Shown here one piece after another: positions 1-8,406 of a stretch of DNA of 64,000 bases. The stretch spans positions 162,536 to 226,535 of the forward strand of contig JAPPFD010000032.1 of the NCBI GenBank assembly GCA_028823995.1. The letters are read 5' to 3'. Under the pieces are notes generated by a model. That model saw only the letters and a program-made list of their open reading frames with translations, was not told the origin of the DNA and did not search any database. Origin of the DNA: a bacterium (GTDB lineage: Bacteria; Actinomycetota; Acidimicrobiia; Spongiisociales; ZC4RG35). The stretch's first letter is position 1, and each line of letters opens with the position of its first letter. The translations under genes and the position numbers were made by a program.

Positions 1-433
1 TGACACCAACTCCCACCCGTTCCATGTCAACCGGGGAAGCCTCGTCCACCGGGACCGGAAGCAGCGCCGGATCGGGCCTGGCGGCCTCCGGCGGGGGTCG
101 GTCGGCGGTGCGGAGCCGCATGGCGGTGGCCTGGGCCACCTCGGTGTCCCCCGCCCGGAGATGGGCCCGCACCAACTGGATGCGCTTTCCCTCCCGGAGA
201 ATGGAGGTGGTGACCCGGAGCGGGACGGTGGGCACCACCCGGAAGATGTCCACGGTCAGGCGGGCGATCTCCATGGGCGTCAGGGTGGGAACGGCTTCGA
301 CCGCCCGCGCCAGGAGGCCGGCCACCAGGCCGCCGTGCTGTCCGTTCTCGTACCATCCGGATTGGGAGAGGGGAGTCGACTCCACGACCTCGGGGTCGGA
401 GGTGGGTAGGTAGGGTGCTGGAGGAATCTCCAT
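1..433 (-). CDS. Thioesterase-family protein (hot-dog fold), truncated by window edge
   Basis: Only the first 144 codons are inside the window; the gene runs off the left edge. The protein starts MEIPPAPYLPTSDPEVVEST and contains a segment around residues 29-60 (GWYENGQHGGLVAGLLARA) that resembles the substrate-tunnel helix of TesB-like acyl-CoA thioesterases (GGVVAGLLARA-type). It is followed by a beta-rich stretch (TVDIFRVVPTVPLRVTTSI and GKRIQLVRAHLRAGDTEVAQATA) typical of the first hot-dog domain. Family knowledge predicts hydrolysis of acyl-CoA thioesters; the substrate cannot be inferred. The ATG at 433 is the first in-frame start, with no clear ribosome binding site. The gene is divergent from the MogA/MoaB-like gene, 41 bases away. 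The family assignment rests on the N-terminal half only. Confidence 0.7.
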   Translation of the reverse strand, partial: MEIPPAPYLPTSDPEVVESTPLSQSGWYENGQHGGLVAGLLARAVEAVPTLTPMEIARLTVDIFRVVPTVPLRVTTSILREGKRIQLVRAHLRAGDTEVAQATAMRLRTADRPPPEAARPDPALLPVPVDEASPVDMERVGVGV

Positions 434-474
434 CAAGTCGGGGAGGTTATCACCGCCGGGTAGACTCGAATCCG

Positions 475-963
475 ATGGCCCGGGACAAGTCATGGAGAGC
501 GGCGGTAATCACTCTCAGCGACGGGGTGATCGCCGGGACCCGCCAGGACCGCTCCGGGGAGGTGCTGTCAGAGTTGTTGGGGGAAGCCGGATACGAGATC
601 CGGGTGCGGAGGGCCGTGGAGGACACCGAGGAACTGATCGTTGCGGCGCTGCTGGAAGCCTGCGAGGAGGTGGACCTGGTGGTGACGACGGGAGGGACCG
701 GGCTGGGCCCTCGTGACGTGACGCCGGAAGCCACCCGGCGGGTGATCCACCGGGAGGTCCCCGGACTATCCCAGATGATGATGGCCGCCGGCCTGGCGGT
801 CACCCCCATGGCCGCCCTTTCCAGGGCGGTGGTGGGCGCCCGGGGATCGACGCTGATCATCAACCTGCCGGGCAGTCCCAAGGGGGCCGTGGAGAATCTC
901 GAACCGGTGCTGGGAGTGCTGCCACACGCCCTCGACCTGCTGGCGGGGGACACGGTCCACTGA
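475..963 (+). CDS. mog: MogA/MoaB-family molybdenum cofactor biosynthesis protein
   Basis: 162 aa, a single MoCF/MPT-binding domain. The N-terminal strand AAVITLSDGVIAG is followed by the substrate-binding TTGGTGLGPRDVTPEATRR motif near the middle and NLPGSPKGAVENLE towards the end, all hallmark segments of the MogA/MoaB family. Members adenylylate molybdopterin before molybdenum insertion, although some are only structurally related. An upstream in-frame start exists at 415, but the ATG at 475 (MARDKSW) gives the usual family length and N-terminus, so it is preferred. The nearby xdhC and coxG genes fit a role in making a molybdo-hydroxylase. MogA and MoaB cannot be separated by eye. Confidence 0.88.
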   Translation: MARDKSWRAAVITLSDGVIAGTRQDRSGEVLSELLGEAGYEIRVRRAVEDTEELIVAALLEACEEVDLVVTTGGTGLGPRDVTPEATRRVIHREVPGLSQMMMAAGLAVTPMAALSRAVVGARGSTLIINLPGSPKGAVENLEPVLGVLPHALDLLAGDTVH

Positions 964-1023
964 CTACCCGGAGTCCGTCCGCGTACGCAATACCAAGAGT
1001 TGTCACACCCACCTTCCATACTT

Positions 1024-2202
1024 ATGGGTATGGAATTCTTCATCGTTATCGCCTTGGTCGCGGTGGCCCTGCTGCTGGTGTGGGATATAGTCCAGCGCCG
1101 CAGGGTTCAGCGGGAAACACAGGTCCGGCACGAGTCTGAAGGCGCCTTGCAGGCGGTGCTCGAAGCGCTGGGCCAGGATCGGCAGGAGCGGCAACTCCAA
1201 GCCCGGGCTCTCACTGAGAACGCTGCCGCGGCTGCTGCGGCGGAGGCGGCCCGGATGGCAAAAGCCGAATTGGAGACCCAGTCCCGGTCGAACGCCGATC
1301 TGATCGCCCAGCAGCAGCGGACCTTCAGCCGGACCGCAGAGCAGATCGGAGAGCAGATTGCCGGGATGCAGAATGATCTTGCCGACCGGCAGGGCAACTG
1401 GTCCGAGCAATTCGGTCAGGTAAGCGAGACCCTGACCAAGTTGGGCGGCACCACCGAGTCGCTCACCACCATGCTGAGTTCCTCCGGCCAGAAGGGAAAC
1501 TGGGGCGAGAAGGTGGCAGAGGATATCCTGAGGGCGGTGGGGATGAAGGAGGGGGTCTCTTACGAGGTGCGGAAGAAGCTGCCCGGAGGTCAGATCCCCG
1601 ACTTCGCCTTCTATCTGCCCCGGGGGCAGCTTCTCTGCATGGACTCCAAGTTTCCCTTCGACTCCTTCCGTCATTATCAGGAGGCTCCCGACCCGGAGAA
1701 GGAGAGACGCCGCCGGGAGTTTTTGAATGCGGTGCGAGGACATGTCAGGTCCCTTGCGAGCAAGTCTTATGGTGACGCCGGGCTTGTCCTGATGTTCATA
1801 CCGCTTGAGTCCGTTTATTCGTTCATCTGGGAAAGCGACCACGAGGTTTTGGACTACGCGTTCGAGAGGGGAGTGATGCTTTGCGGGCCCTCCAACCTTT
1901 TCGCCATTCTCACCCTGGTGAGGGAGGCCAACGTGGCGTTTGCGCTGGAGAAGACCGGTGACCAGGTGTTGGAGATACTCAACCGGATGAAGAAAGAGTG
2001 GCTGGAGACCCAAAAGTCGATCGACGTGCTGCAGGGACACATCGCCAAGGCGAACAACAAGGCGGGGGAGATCACCGGGAGGCACTACCAGGCCATGGAC
2101 GAGGTGTTCGACCGGGTTGACGAAGTCCGCACCGAGCGGGGCATGGTTCCCACCGACCAAGCCCTGCCAGGGGAGTCACCGCCACTGTTGCGAGTCTCCT
2201 GA
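1024..2202 (+). CDS. rmuC: DNA recombination protein RmuC
   Basis: 392 aa. Residues about 3-20 are a hydrophobic anchor (FFIVIALVAVALLLVW). They are followed by a long Ala/Glu/Gln-rich coiled coil up to about residue 130 and then the RmuC domain, including GNWGEKVAEDILRAVGM, LCMDSKFPFDSFRHYQ and VMLCGPSNLFAILTLVREA. In E. coli RmuC limits certain recombination events between inverted repeats, and the conserved domain is predicted to be nuclease-like; its biochemistry is poorly known. Two ATGs at 1024 and 1030 are near-equivalent starts and a TTG at 1000 is also in frame. No strong ribosome binding site decides between them. A 216-base gap follows before xdhC. Confidence 0.92.
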   Translation: MGMEFFIVIALVAVALLLVWDIVQRRRVQRETQVRHESEGALQAVLEALGQDRQERQLQARALTENAAAAAAAEAARMAKAELETQSRSNADLIAQQQRTFSRTAEQIGEQIAGMQNDLADRQGNWSEQFGQVSETLTKLGGTTESLTTMLSSSGQKGNWGEKVAEDILRAVGMKEGVSYEVRKKLPGGQIPDFAFYLPRGQLLCMDSKFPFDSFRHYQEAPDPEKERRRREFLNAVRGHVRSLASKSYGDAGLVLMFIPLESVYSFIWESDHEVLDYAFERGVMLCGPSNLFAILTLVREANVAFALEKTGDQVLEILNRMKKEWLETQKSIDVLQGHIAKANNKAGEITGRHYQAMDEVFDRVDEVRTERGMVPTDQALPGESPPLLRVS

Positions 2203-2418
2203 CCCGCGCTCCAGAGCCGGCTTCCCGGTTCGGCGCCCCTTTAACGAAAATCGCGGCTCCTGCCCGACCCCGTCGGGGCTCCCTCCCCCTCCGTACGTGT
2301 TTGATGGTGGGTGGTGTAGGCGGGCTCGCAACAGGTGGATCAGGCCCTGCCTGAGGGTTCCGAAGAGTGGCCGCCGCTTTCCGCTCGCCGCCCGGGATGG
2401 CTTATCCTGAGGAGCGCG

Positions 2419-3510
2419 ATGTCGGACATGGACACTGTTCTTCAGACCACCCTGGACTGGGCGCGGATGGGGAAGAAATTCGCACTGGCCACGGTGGTCG
2501 GTGTGAGGGGATCCACCTACCGGCAGCTTGGCGCCCGCCAACTCGTGGCCGAGGACGGCTACTCGGTGGGGACCGTGTCCGGCGGCTGCCTGGATCAGGA
2601 CCTGCACCGGGTGGTGGAAGAGGTACTGGCCTCAGGTGCCCCCCGACTGGTGGAATTCGACCTGACCGCCGACGATGAGGCGATCTGGGGATGGGGGATC
2701 GGGTGCAACGGCGCCACGGAGTTGCTGGTGGTCCCGGCGGCCGATGCCCGGGAGTGGGCTGAGCAGGTGGCATCCTCCCGCACCCACGGGCGGCCTTTGG
2801 CAGTGGTGCATGAGCTGTTCGGGCCCCGGTTCGCCAAGTTGTACGTGGGCGCGGACGGAGTGCAGACCGGTTCCCTGTCGGACTCCTCCCTGGAGCCGCA
2901 GGCGGTCTCCATGGCTCGGGATGCCATCGCCGAGGGCAGTTCCCACATCAGCGCTCCCCAAGGTCGGCGGATAATGGTGGAGGCGTTGGGCGCCCCCTCC
3001 CGGCTGCTCATTTGCGGGGCCGGCCATGACGCCGATCCCGTGGCCCACTACGCGGCCGAGCTGGGATTCGAGGTGGTGGTCAGCGACGAGCGGGAAGGGC
3101 TGCTCACCCCCGAGCGTTTTCCCTCCGCCCACCTGGCGCCGGCGCCTGCTTCCCGGCTGGGGTCGGAGATCAGCCTTGACCGGCGCACCTACGTGGTGGT
3201 GATGAGCCACAATTACCTGCGGGATCTCGACTACCTGCGTTCTTTACTTGGCAGCGACGTCCCCTACATAGGAGCGCTGGGTCCCGGCGCACGACTGGAG
3301 CGTCTGATAGGCGACCTGGAGGAATCGGGGTCACCTCCCTCGACCGAAGACCTCGCCAAGATGTACGGACCGGCCGGTCTGGACATCGGCGCCGAGGGAC
3401 CCAAGGAGATCGCATGGGCGATCATGGCGGAGATACTGGCTGTGCGGCGCCGTCAATCCGGCGGCTATCTGCGGGACCGGAAGGGTCCGGTATTATCTCG
3501 CCGAAACTGA
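2419..3510 (+). CDS. xdhC: XdhC/CoxI-family molybdo-hydroxylase maturation protein
   Basis: 363 aa. The N-terminal XdhC domain shows VRGSTYRQLGARQLVAEDG and VSGGCLDQDLHR, and GIGCNGATELLV further on. The C-terminal half carries a Rossmann-like NAD-binding segment (LLICGAGHDADPVAHYAAEL, about residues 195-214) and ends with IGALGPGARLERL and an IGAEGPKEIAWAIMAEILAVRR segment, as in the XdhC C-terminal domain. Family members bind molybdenum cofactor and help sulfurate and insert it into xanthine- or CO-dehydrogenase-type enzymes. The ATG at 2419 has GAGGAG six bases upstream. coxG follows after 61 bases, but no molybdo-enzyme structural genes are in the window, so the partner enzyme is unknown. 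Confidence 0.9.
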   Translation: MSDMDTVLQTTLDWARMGKKFALATVVGVRGSTYRQLGARQLVAEDGYSVGTVSGGCLDQDLHRVVEEVLASGAPRLVEFDLTADDEAIWGWGIGCNGATELLVVPAADAREWAEQVASSRTHGRPLAVVHELFGPRFAKLYVGADGVQTGSLSDSSLEPQAVSMARDAIAEGSSHISAPQGRRIMVEALGAPSRLLICGAGHDADPVAHYAAELGFEVVVSDEREGLLTPERFPSAHLAPAPASRLGSEISLDRRTYVVVMSHNYLRDLDYLRSLLGSDVPYIGALGPGARLERLIGDLEESGSPPSTEDLAKMYGPAGLDIGAEGPKEIAWAIMAEILAVRRRQSGGYLRDRKGPVLSRRN

Positions 3511-3571
3511 TTGCCTCCACATTCTTTCAATCCAGCAACCGAGGCCGGTTCAGGAGCCAGAGGAGCCCCAA

Positions 3572-4126
3572 ATGAAGATCGAACATGAAATTGAAGTAGC
3601 CAAGCCCCTCTCGATGGTCTGGGATTTCTTCCAGGACATCCCGTCGGTGGTCCAGTGCATGCCCGGAGCAGAGCTAACCGAGGACAAGGGCGACGGCGTG
3701 TACGCCGGCAAGATCTCGGTGAAGCTCGGGCCGCTCAGCGCCAACTTCGACGGTGAGGCCACGATCGCCCCGGATCCGGAGAACCGGTCTGCCACCATCA
3801 CCGGCAAGGGAGTGGACAGGCGGGGAGGGAGCCGGGGCCGGATGACCGTGGAGTATCAACTCAGCGAGACCGAGGGGGGCACCGGGGTGAGGATCGAGGC
3901 CAACGTGTCCCTGGCCGGCGCGGTTGCCCAGTTCGGGCGGAGCGGGCTGATCAAGGAGATCTCCAATCGGCTGATCGGCGAGTTCGCCGACTGCCTGGAG
4001 GGAAAGCTCAGCGCGGTCACCGTCGAGGAGGCCGCCCAGGTCCAGGCGGGTGAGGTGAGGGGTATCGCCTTATTCTTCCAGACGCTCGGCTCCCGCATAA
4101 AAGGGCTCTTCTCCCGCTCCGGATAG
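3572..4126 (+). CDS. coxG: CoxG/SRPBCC-family carbon monoxide dehydrogenase subunit G-like protein
   Basis: 184 aa. The N-terminus (MKIEHEIEVAKPLSMVWDFF, then QDIPSVVQCMPGAELTE) and the later KISVKLGPLSANFDGEATI segment are characteristic of the CoxG subfamily of the START/SRPBCC fold. CoxG has been linked to membrane association of aerobic CO dehydrogenase, but the family is also found beside other molybdo-hydroxylases. A strong AGAGGAG lies six bases before the ATG. The last 30 residues leave the domain and end in a basic, aromatic stretch (ALFFQTLGSRIKGLFSRSG), which could contact the membrane (inference). It pairs with xdhC just upstream. Confidence 0.9.
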   Translation: MKIEHEIEVAKPLSMVWDFFQDIPSVVQCMPGAELTEDKGDGVYAGKISVKLGPLSANFDGEATIAPDPENRSATITGKGVDRRGGSRGRMTVEYQLSETEGGTGVRIEANVSLAGAVAQFGRSGLIKEISNRLIGEFADCLEGKLSAVTVEEAAQVQAGEVRGIALFFQTLGSRIKGLFSRSG

Positions 4127-4131
4127 AGGTA

Positions 4132-4148
4132 CCGGACGGCCTGTCCGG
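4132..4148. terminator. Hairpin in the convergent coxG/aceE gap
   Basis: CCGGAC at 4132-4137 and GTCCGG at 4143-4148 form a perfect six-base-pair stem around a five-base loop. It occupies most of the 30-base gap between two genes that converge. There is no strong U tract on either strand, so a bidirectional Rho-independent role is plausible but not proven. Confidence 0.45.
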
Positions 4149-4156
4149 CGCTTTGA

Positions 4157-6877
4157 TCAGCGCTTCCAGGAAGGCTCCAGTTCGGGGTCGATCCAGTAGC
4201 GCTTCATCGCCTCGGTAACCACCGACGGCGCCAGCAATTCTTTGGTGGCCAGCGCGGATAGCACACTCACCACCAGGTAGCCGGTGTCGATCTCGAAGAA
4301 ACGCCGGAGCTTCTTGCGGGTGTCGGAGCGTCCGAAGCCGTCGGCGCCCAGGGTCACGTACGGGATTGGCACGTATCTCGAGATCTGGTCCGGCACGGCC
4401 CGCATGAAGTCGGTGACCGCGGTGATCACTTCCCCCGCCGCCGCCAGTCTGCGGGTGACGTACGGCTGCCTGGGACGCTGGTTGGGATGGAGCAGGTTCC
4501 AGCGTTCCACCTCCATCGCCTCGGTACGCAGGGCCTGGTAGGAGGTGGCCGACCACAGTTCCACCCCGATCCCGTAGTGCTCGGCCAACTCCTGCTGGGC
4601 CTCCAGGGCGGCGCCCACGGTCGATCCCGAGAAGAGGATCGACCCCTGCTTTGACACCCCTTCGGGGGAGGGGGCCCACCGGTACAGCCCGGCCAGGATG
4701 CCCCCGTCCACACCGGAGGGTTTGGTGGGATGGTGGTAGTTCTCGTTGTACACGGTCAGGTAGTAGGAGATGTCCTCGTTCTCCTGGTACATCCGCCGGA
4801 TCCCGTCCTCGACGATCACGCCCAACTCGTAGGCGAAGGCCGGGTCGTAACTTCTCATCGAGGGGACGGTGGTGGAGAGCAGCAGGCTGTGGCCGTCCTG
4901 GTGCTGCAGACCCTCGCCCATCAGGGTGGTGCGCCCGGCGGTGGCGCCCAGCAGGAACCCGCGCGCCCGGGCGTCGGCGGCCGCCCAGATCATGTCCCCC
5001 ACCCTCTGGAAGCCGAACATGGAGTAGAAGATGAAAAAGGGGATCATCGGGATTCCCCGGTTGGCGTAGCAGGTGGCGGCGGCCGTCCAGGAGGCGAGCG
5101 AGCCCGCCTCGGTGATTCCCTCCTCGAGGAGTTGCCCGTCCTTTCTCTCCAGGTAGGCCAGGATCATGGCGGCGTCCACCGGCTCGTACAGCTGGCCGCG
5201 CGAGGCGTAGATGCCGAGTTCCCTGAAGAGGGGATCCATGCCGAAGGTGCGGGCTTCGTCGGGGACTATCGGCACCACCCGGGGCCCGAACTCCGGCACC
5301 CGGCAGAGGTTTCTGAGCAGCCTCACGAAGGCGGTGGTGGTGGAGACTTCCACCTTTCCGCTTCCCTGGTTGAGCACGTCGAAAGTCTCCGGAGGGGGGA
5401 GGGTGAGGGGTTTTCGGACCGTGATCACCCGGCTGGGAAGCCAGCCCCCCAGCCGTTTCCGGCTCTCCATCAGGTACTGGTACTCGGGCGACGAAGTGGG
5501 AGGGCGGTAGTAGGGAGGGTCGAGATCTCCCTCGAACGCTGCGTCGGGGATTTCCTGGCGCAACTCGAGCCTGTCGCGAAGTTGCATGAGCTGCTGGTTG
5601 GTGAGTTGCTTTATCTGGTGGGTGGCGTTCCTTCCCTCCACGTCCGGTCCCAGGGTCCAGCCCTTGATGGTCTTGGTCAAGATCACCGTCGGGGCACCCG
5701 AGGCGCGGGTGGCCGCCTCGTAGGCGGCATACACCTTGTGAGGATCGTGGCCTCCGCGGCGCAGTTCCCATATGTCCCGGTCGCTCAGGATCTTGGCCAT
5801 CTCGAGGGTGCGGGGATCCTTCCCGAAGAAGTGTTCCCGCACATAGGCGCCGCTCTCGGCCTTGTATCGCTGGTACTCGCCGTCGAGGGTCCGGTGCATC
5901 ACGTCCACCAGCGCTCCGTCGTGGTCGCGCGCCAGCAGTGGATCCCATCCCGATCCCCACACCACCTTGATCACATTCCAGCCCGCTCCCCGGAATATCG
6001 CCTCCAACTCCTGGATGATCTTGCCGTTGCCCCGGACCGGGCCGTCCAGGCGCTGGAGGTTGCAGTTCACCACCCATATCAGGTTGTCGAGACCCTCCCG
6101 GGCCGCCAGGGAGATGGAGCCCAGTGCCTCGGGCTCGTCGCACTCCCCATCGCCCACGAAGCACCAGACGCGGCTGTCCTCGGTGTGGTCCAAGCCCCGA
6201 TTGTGGAGGTACTTGTTGAAGCGGGCATGATAGATGGAGTTGATCGGGCCGAGGCCCATAGAGACGGTGGGATACTCCCAGAACTCGGGCATCAACCTGG
6301 GATGGGGGTATGACGAGAGACCCCCGCCGTTGATCTCCATGCGGAAATTGTCGAGATGGTGTTCGTCGAGGCGGCGTTCCAGGAAGGCCCGCGCATAGGT
6401 GCCCGGCGCGGCGTGTCCCTGGATGTAGATGGCGTCTCCCGGCTGGCCTTCCTCCTTTCCCCGGAAGAAGTGGTTGAAGCCTATTTCGTAGAGCAGCGCC
6501 GAGGAGGCGAAGGTGGAGAGATGCCCGCCGATCCCCTTCTCCATGTAGTTGGCCTTGATCACCATCACCGCTGCGTTCCATCGTATGAAGCGGCGTATCC
6601 TCTTCTCCATCAGCAGATCGCCCGGATAATCGGGCTCCTCCTCGGGCGGGATGGTGTTGATGTAGGGGGTGCTGATCGAGCCCGGCGCCGACATGCCCTT
6701 CTGCCGGGCCCGGTCCATCAGCTTGGTGAGAAGGAACTCCCCCCGCGCCGTGCCTCTCTCCTGCACCACCGCGTCCAGCGACTCGATCCACTCTGCCGTC
6801 TCCTGGGGGTCCGCGTCCTGGTGCTGGTGGACGAAGCCATCGACATATGAGAGGCTGTAATCTTTCCAGTAGGTCAT
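4157..6877 (-). CDS. aceE: Pyruvate dehydrogenase E1 component, homodimeric type
   Basis: 906 aa, the usual length of single-chain AceE. The thiamine-diphosphate motif is clear (VGDGECDEPEALGSISLAAR, then NLIWVVNCNLQRLDGPVRGN), together with GIGGHLSTFASSALLYEIGFNHFFRG and QGHAAPGTYARAFLE near the N-terminus. The C-terminal transketolase-like domain ends with LGADGFGRSDTRKKLRRFFE. It decarboxylates pyruvate and passes the acetyl group to lipoyl-E2, feeding acetyl-CoA to the TCA cycle. No aceF or lpd is adjacent; orphan aceE is common in actinobacteria. It is transcribed divergently from the radical SAM gene, and a perfect palindrome lies just upstream of its start. Confidence 0.97.
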   Translation of the reverse strand: MTYWKDYSLSYVDGFVHQHQDADPQETAEWIESLDAVVQERGTARGEFLLTKLMDRARQKGMSAPGSISTPYINTIPPEEEPDYPGDLLMEKRIRRFIRWNAAVMVIKANYMEKGIGGHLSTFASSALLYEIGFNHFFRGKEEGQPGDAIYIQGHAAPGTYARAFLERRLDEHHLDNFRMEINGGGLSSYPHPRLMPEFWEYPTVSMGLGPINSIYHARFNKYLHNRGLDHTEDSRVWCFVGDGECDEPEALGSISLAAREGLDNLIWVVNCNLQRLDGPVRGNGKIIQELEAIFRGAGWNVIKVVWGSGWDPLLARDHDGALVDVMHRTLDGEYQRYKAESGAYVREHFFGKDPRTLEMAKILSDRDIWELRRGGHDPHKVYAAYEAATRASGAPTVILTKTIKGWTLGPDVEGRNATHQIKQLTNQQLMQLRDRLELRQEIPDAAFEGDLDPPYYRPPTSSPEYQYLMESRKRLGGWLPSRVITVRKPLTLPPPETFDVLNQGSGKVEVSTTTAFVRLLRNLCRVPEFGPRVVPIVPDEARTFGMDPLFRELGIYASRGQLYEPVDAAMILAYLERKDGQLLEEGITEAGSLASWTAAATCYANRGIPMIPFFIFYSMFGFQRVGDMIWAAADARARGFLLGATAGRTTLMGEGLQHQDGHSLLLSTTVPSMRSYDPAFAYELGVIVEDGIRRMYQENEDISYYLTVYNENYHHPTKPSGVDGGILAGLYRWAPSPEGVSKQGSILFSGSTVGAALEAQQELAEHYGIGVELWSATSYQALRTEAMEVERWNLLHPNQRPRQPYVTRRLAAAGEVITAVTDFMRAVPDQISRYVPIPYVTLGADGFGRSDTRKKLRRFFEIDTGYLVVSVLSALATKELLAPSVVTEAMKRYWIDPELEPSWKR

Positions 6878-6894
6878 CGCTACCGCGAAGACTA

Positions 6895-6910
6895 CCCCGG
6901 ATTACCGGGG
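6895..6910. promoter_or_regulatory. Perfect palindrome between aceE and the radical SAM gene
   Basis: CCCCGG-ATTA-CCGGGG is a six-base-pair perfect inverted repeat in the divergent intergenic region, 18 bases upstream of the aceE start. It could be an operator for a dimeric regulator or an RNA hairpin in the aceE leader. No promoter boxes are convincing nearby. Confidence 0.35.
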
Positions 6911-6949
6911 TCTCCGGTTGCAAAAGCAGGCGCCGGGACCCGGGAAGAA

Positions 6950-6953
6950 AGGA
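6950..6953 (+). promoter_or_regulatory. Ribosome binding site supporting a CTG start
   Basis: AGGA (within GAAGAAAGGA) lies eight bases before a CTG at 6962. The frame has no ATG, GTG or TTG between its upstream stop and 6992, and starting at the TTG there would delete the first beta strand of the B12-binding domain. Confidence 0.5.
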
Positions 6954-6961
6954 CGCCCACC

Positions 6962-8356
6962 CTGCGGGTACTGCTGATCTCCACCTATGAATTGGGCCAC
7001 CAGCCACTGCACGTGGCATGGCCGGCGGCCGCCCTCCTGTCCGCGGGACACTCGGTGCAGGCGATGGACTTGGCGGTGGAGGAGTGGGACGACGCCAAGG
7101 TGGCGTGGGCGGATGTGGTCGGAATCTCTGTGCCGATGCACACCGCCATGCGACTTGGTGTCGAGACCGCCCGCCGGATAAGAACGGCCCGTCCCGGGTT
7201 GGGCATCGCCTTCTACGGGCTGTACGCGGCGGCGGCCTCCGACCGTGTGGTGGGCGAGGTGGCCGACCGGGCGATAGCGGGGGAATACACCGCCGAGTTG
7301 GTCGACTGGGTCGGGAAGTTGGCAGGGAGGTCTCTGGAAGGGGCAGTCCCGATCAGCATCTCCACGGTTCGTTCCTCGTCCCTGGTACCTGCCCGGGGCC
7401 TTTTGCCTGCTCTGGACCGCTACGCCTGCATGAACCATGGCGGGACCAGGAGGCTGGTCGGGTACGTGGAAGGGAGCAGGGGGTGCCGCCATCGGTGCCG
7501 CCACTGTCCCCTGCCTGCCGTATACGACGGCCGGTACCGAATCGTCGACCTCGAGAGCATCCTGGCGGACCTGCAATGGCTGACCGAGAACGGAGCCGAG
7601 CACATCACCTTCGGGGACCCCGACTTTCTCAACGGGCCGGCGCACGCCCGTCGCCTGATTGAAGCTGCGCACTCGGAGTTTCCTGATTTGACCTTCGACT
7701 TGACAGTTAAGGTCGAGCACATCCTCGCCCACAGCTCGATCTGGGTGGAGATGGCGAAGCGCAACGTGCTGTTCGTGGTGTCGGCTTTCGAGACAGTCAA
7801 TGACCGGGTGCTGGCGTATCTCGACAAGGGCCACACGGTTTCGGAGTTGGGTAAGGCGGTGACGGTCTTGAGAGAGGCGGGACTGGTGGTCCGCCCTTCC
7901 TGGCTTCCCTTCACCCCTTGGACGGAACTCTCCGACCTGGACGAGATCTTTTCCTTCATCGCCGACCAGGGCCTGATGGGAGCCACCGACCCGGTGCAAA
8001 TGGGGATACGTCTCCTGGTGCCCGAGGGTTCACTGGTGCTTTCCATTCCCGGCGCCCGCCACCAGATCCTGGGCTCCTACGACTTCGGCACCCTCACCTA
8101 TACCTGGCAGTCCCCGGATCCCGCGGTCGACGAGTTGCAGCAGAGAGTGCTGGCTCTGGCCGAGGAGGGGAGTCGCGGCGAGATGGATGTCCGGAACACC
8201 CTCCACGCCCAGTGGTCGGCGGCCCGCCACGCAATCGGAGAGCCGCCCCCTTCGGTGGATGAGGTGGATTGGGAAGAGTCGGTTCCCGGACTCACCGAGT
8301 CCTGGTTCTGCTGCGCGGAGCCCACCGAGATCCAAATGGCGGGTGTCTCAGGCTGA
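6962..8356 (+). CDS. CUAEP/CCAEP-tail B12-binding radical SAM protein (Cys form)
   Basis: 464 aa if read from the CTG at 6962. Residues 2-12 (RVLLISTYELG) begin a cobalamin-binding-like Rossmann domain. The radical SAM motif CxxxCxxC is C175-C179-C182, in GCRHRCRHCPLP. The C-terminus carries FCCAEP (Cys450-Cys451-Ala-Glu-Pro), the tail that defines a family in which some members have selenocysteine at the first or second position. Here both are ordinary TGC codons at 8309-8314. I know of no assigned reaction for the family. The start codon is unusual: the first standard in-frame start (TTG, 6992) would cut the conserved STYELGH segment. It is divergent from aceE and its function is not inferable from context. 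Confidence 0.8.
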   Translation: MRVLLISTYELGHQPLHVAWPAAALLSAGHSVQAMDLAVEEWDDAKVAWADVVGISVPMHTAMRLGVETARRIRTARPGLGIAFYGLYAAAASDRVVGEVADRAIAGEYTAELVDWVGKLAGRSLEGAVPISISTVRSSSLVPARGLLPALDRYACMNHGGTRRLVGYVEGSRGCRHRCRHCPLPAVYDGRYRIVDLESILADLQWLTENGAEHITFGDPDFLNGPAHARRLIEAAHSEFPDLTFDLTVKVEHILAHSSIWVEMAKRNVLFVVSAFETVNDRVLAYLDKGHTVSELGKAVTVLREAGLVVRPSWLPFTPWTELSDLDEIFSFIADQGLMGATDPVQMGIRLLVPEGSLVLSIPGARHQILGSYDFGTLTYTWQSPDPAVDELQQRVLALAEEGSRGEMDVRNTLHAQWSAARHAIGEPPPSVDEVDWEESVPGLTESWFCCAEPTEIQMAGVSG

Positions 8357-8406
8357 CGAAGCGGCCCGGACAGGCCCACCCCCGACGCAATCGGTTGTGG
8401 TTGGGT

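Noticed and set aside
2203..2418. Small gene or strong terminator between rmuC and xdhC
   Set aside because: Short G/C stems (for example near 2211-2228) are present, but there is no U tract and no credible open frame.
4730..6313. Long open frame (over 500 codons) on the + strand opposite aceE
   Set aside because: It is antisense to a fully conserved aceE; long antisense frames are expected from strong G/C third-position bias, and its composition (Gly/Val/His/Arg-rich) resembles no protein.
8309..8323. Selenocysteine codon in the CCAEP tail
   Set aside because: Both positions are TGC; no in-frame TGA and no SECIS is needed.
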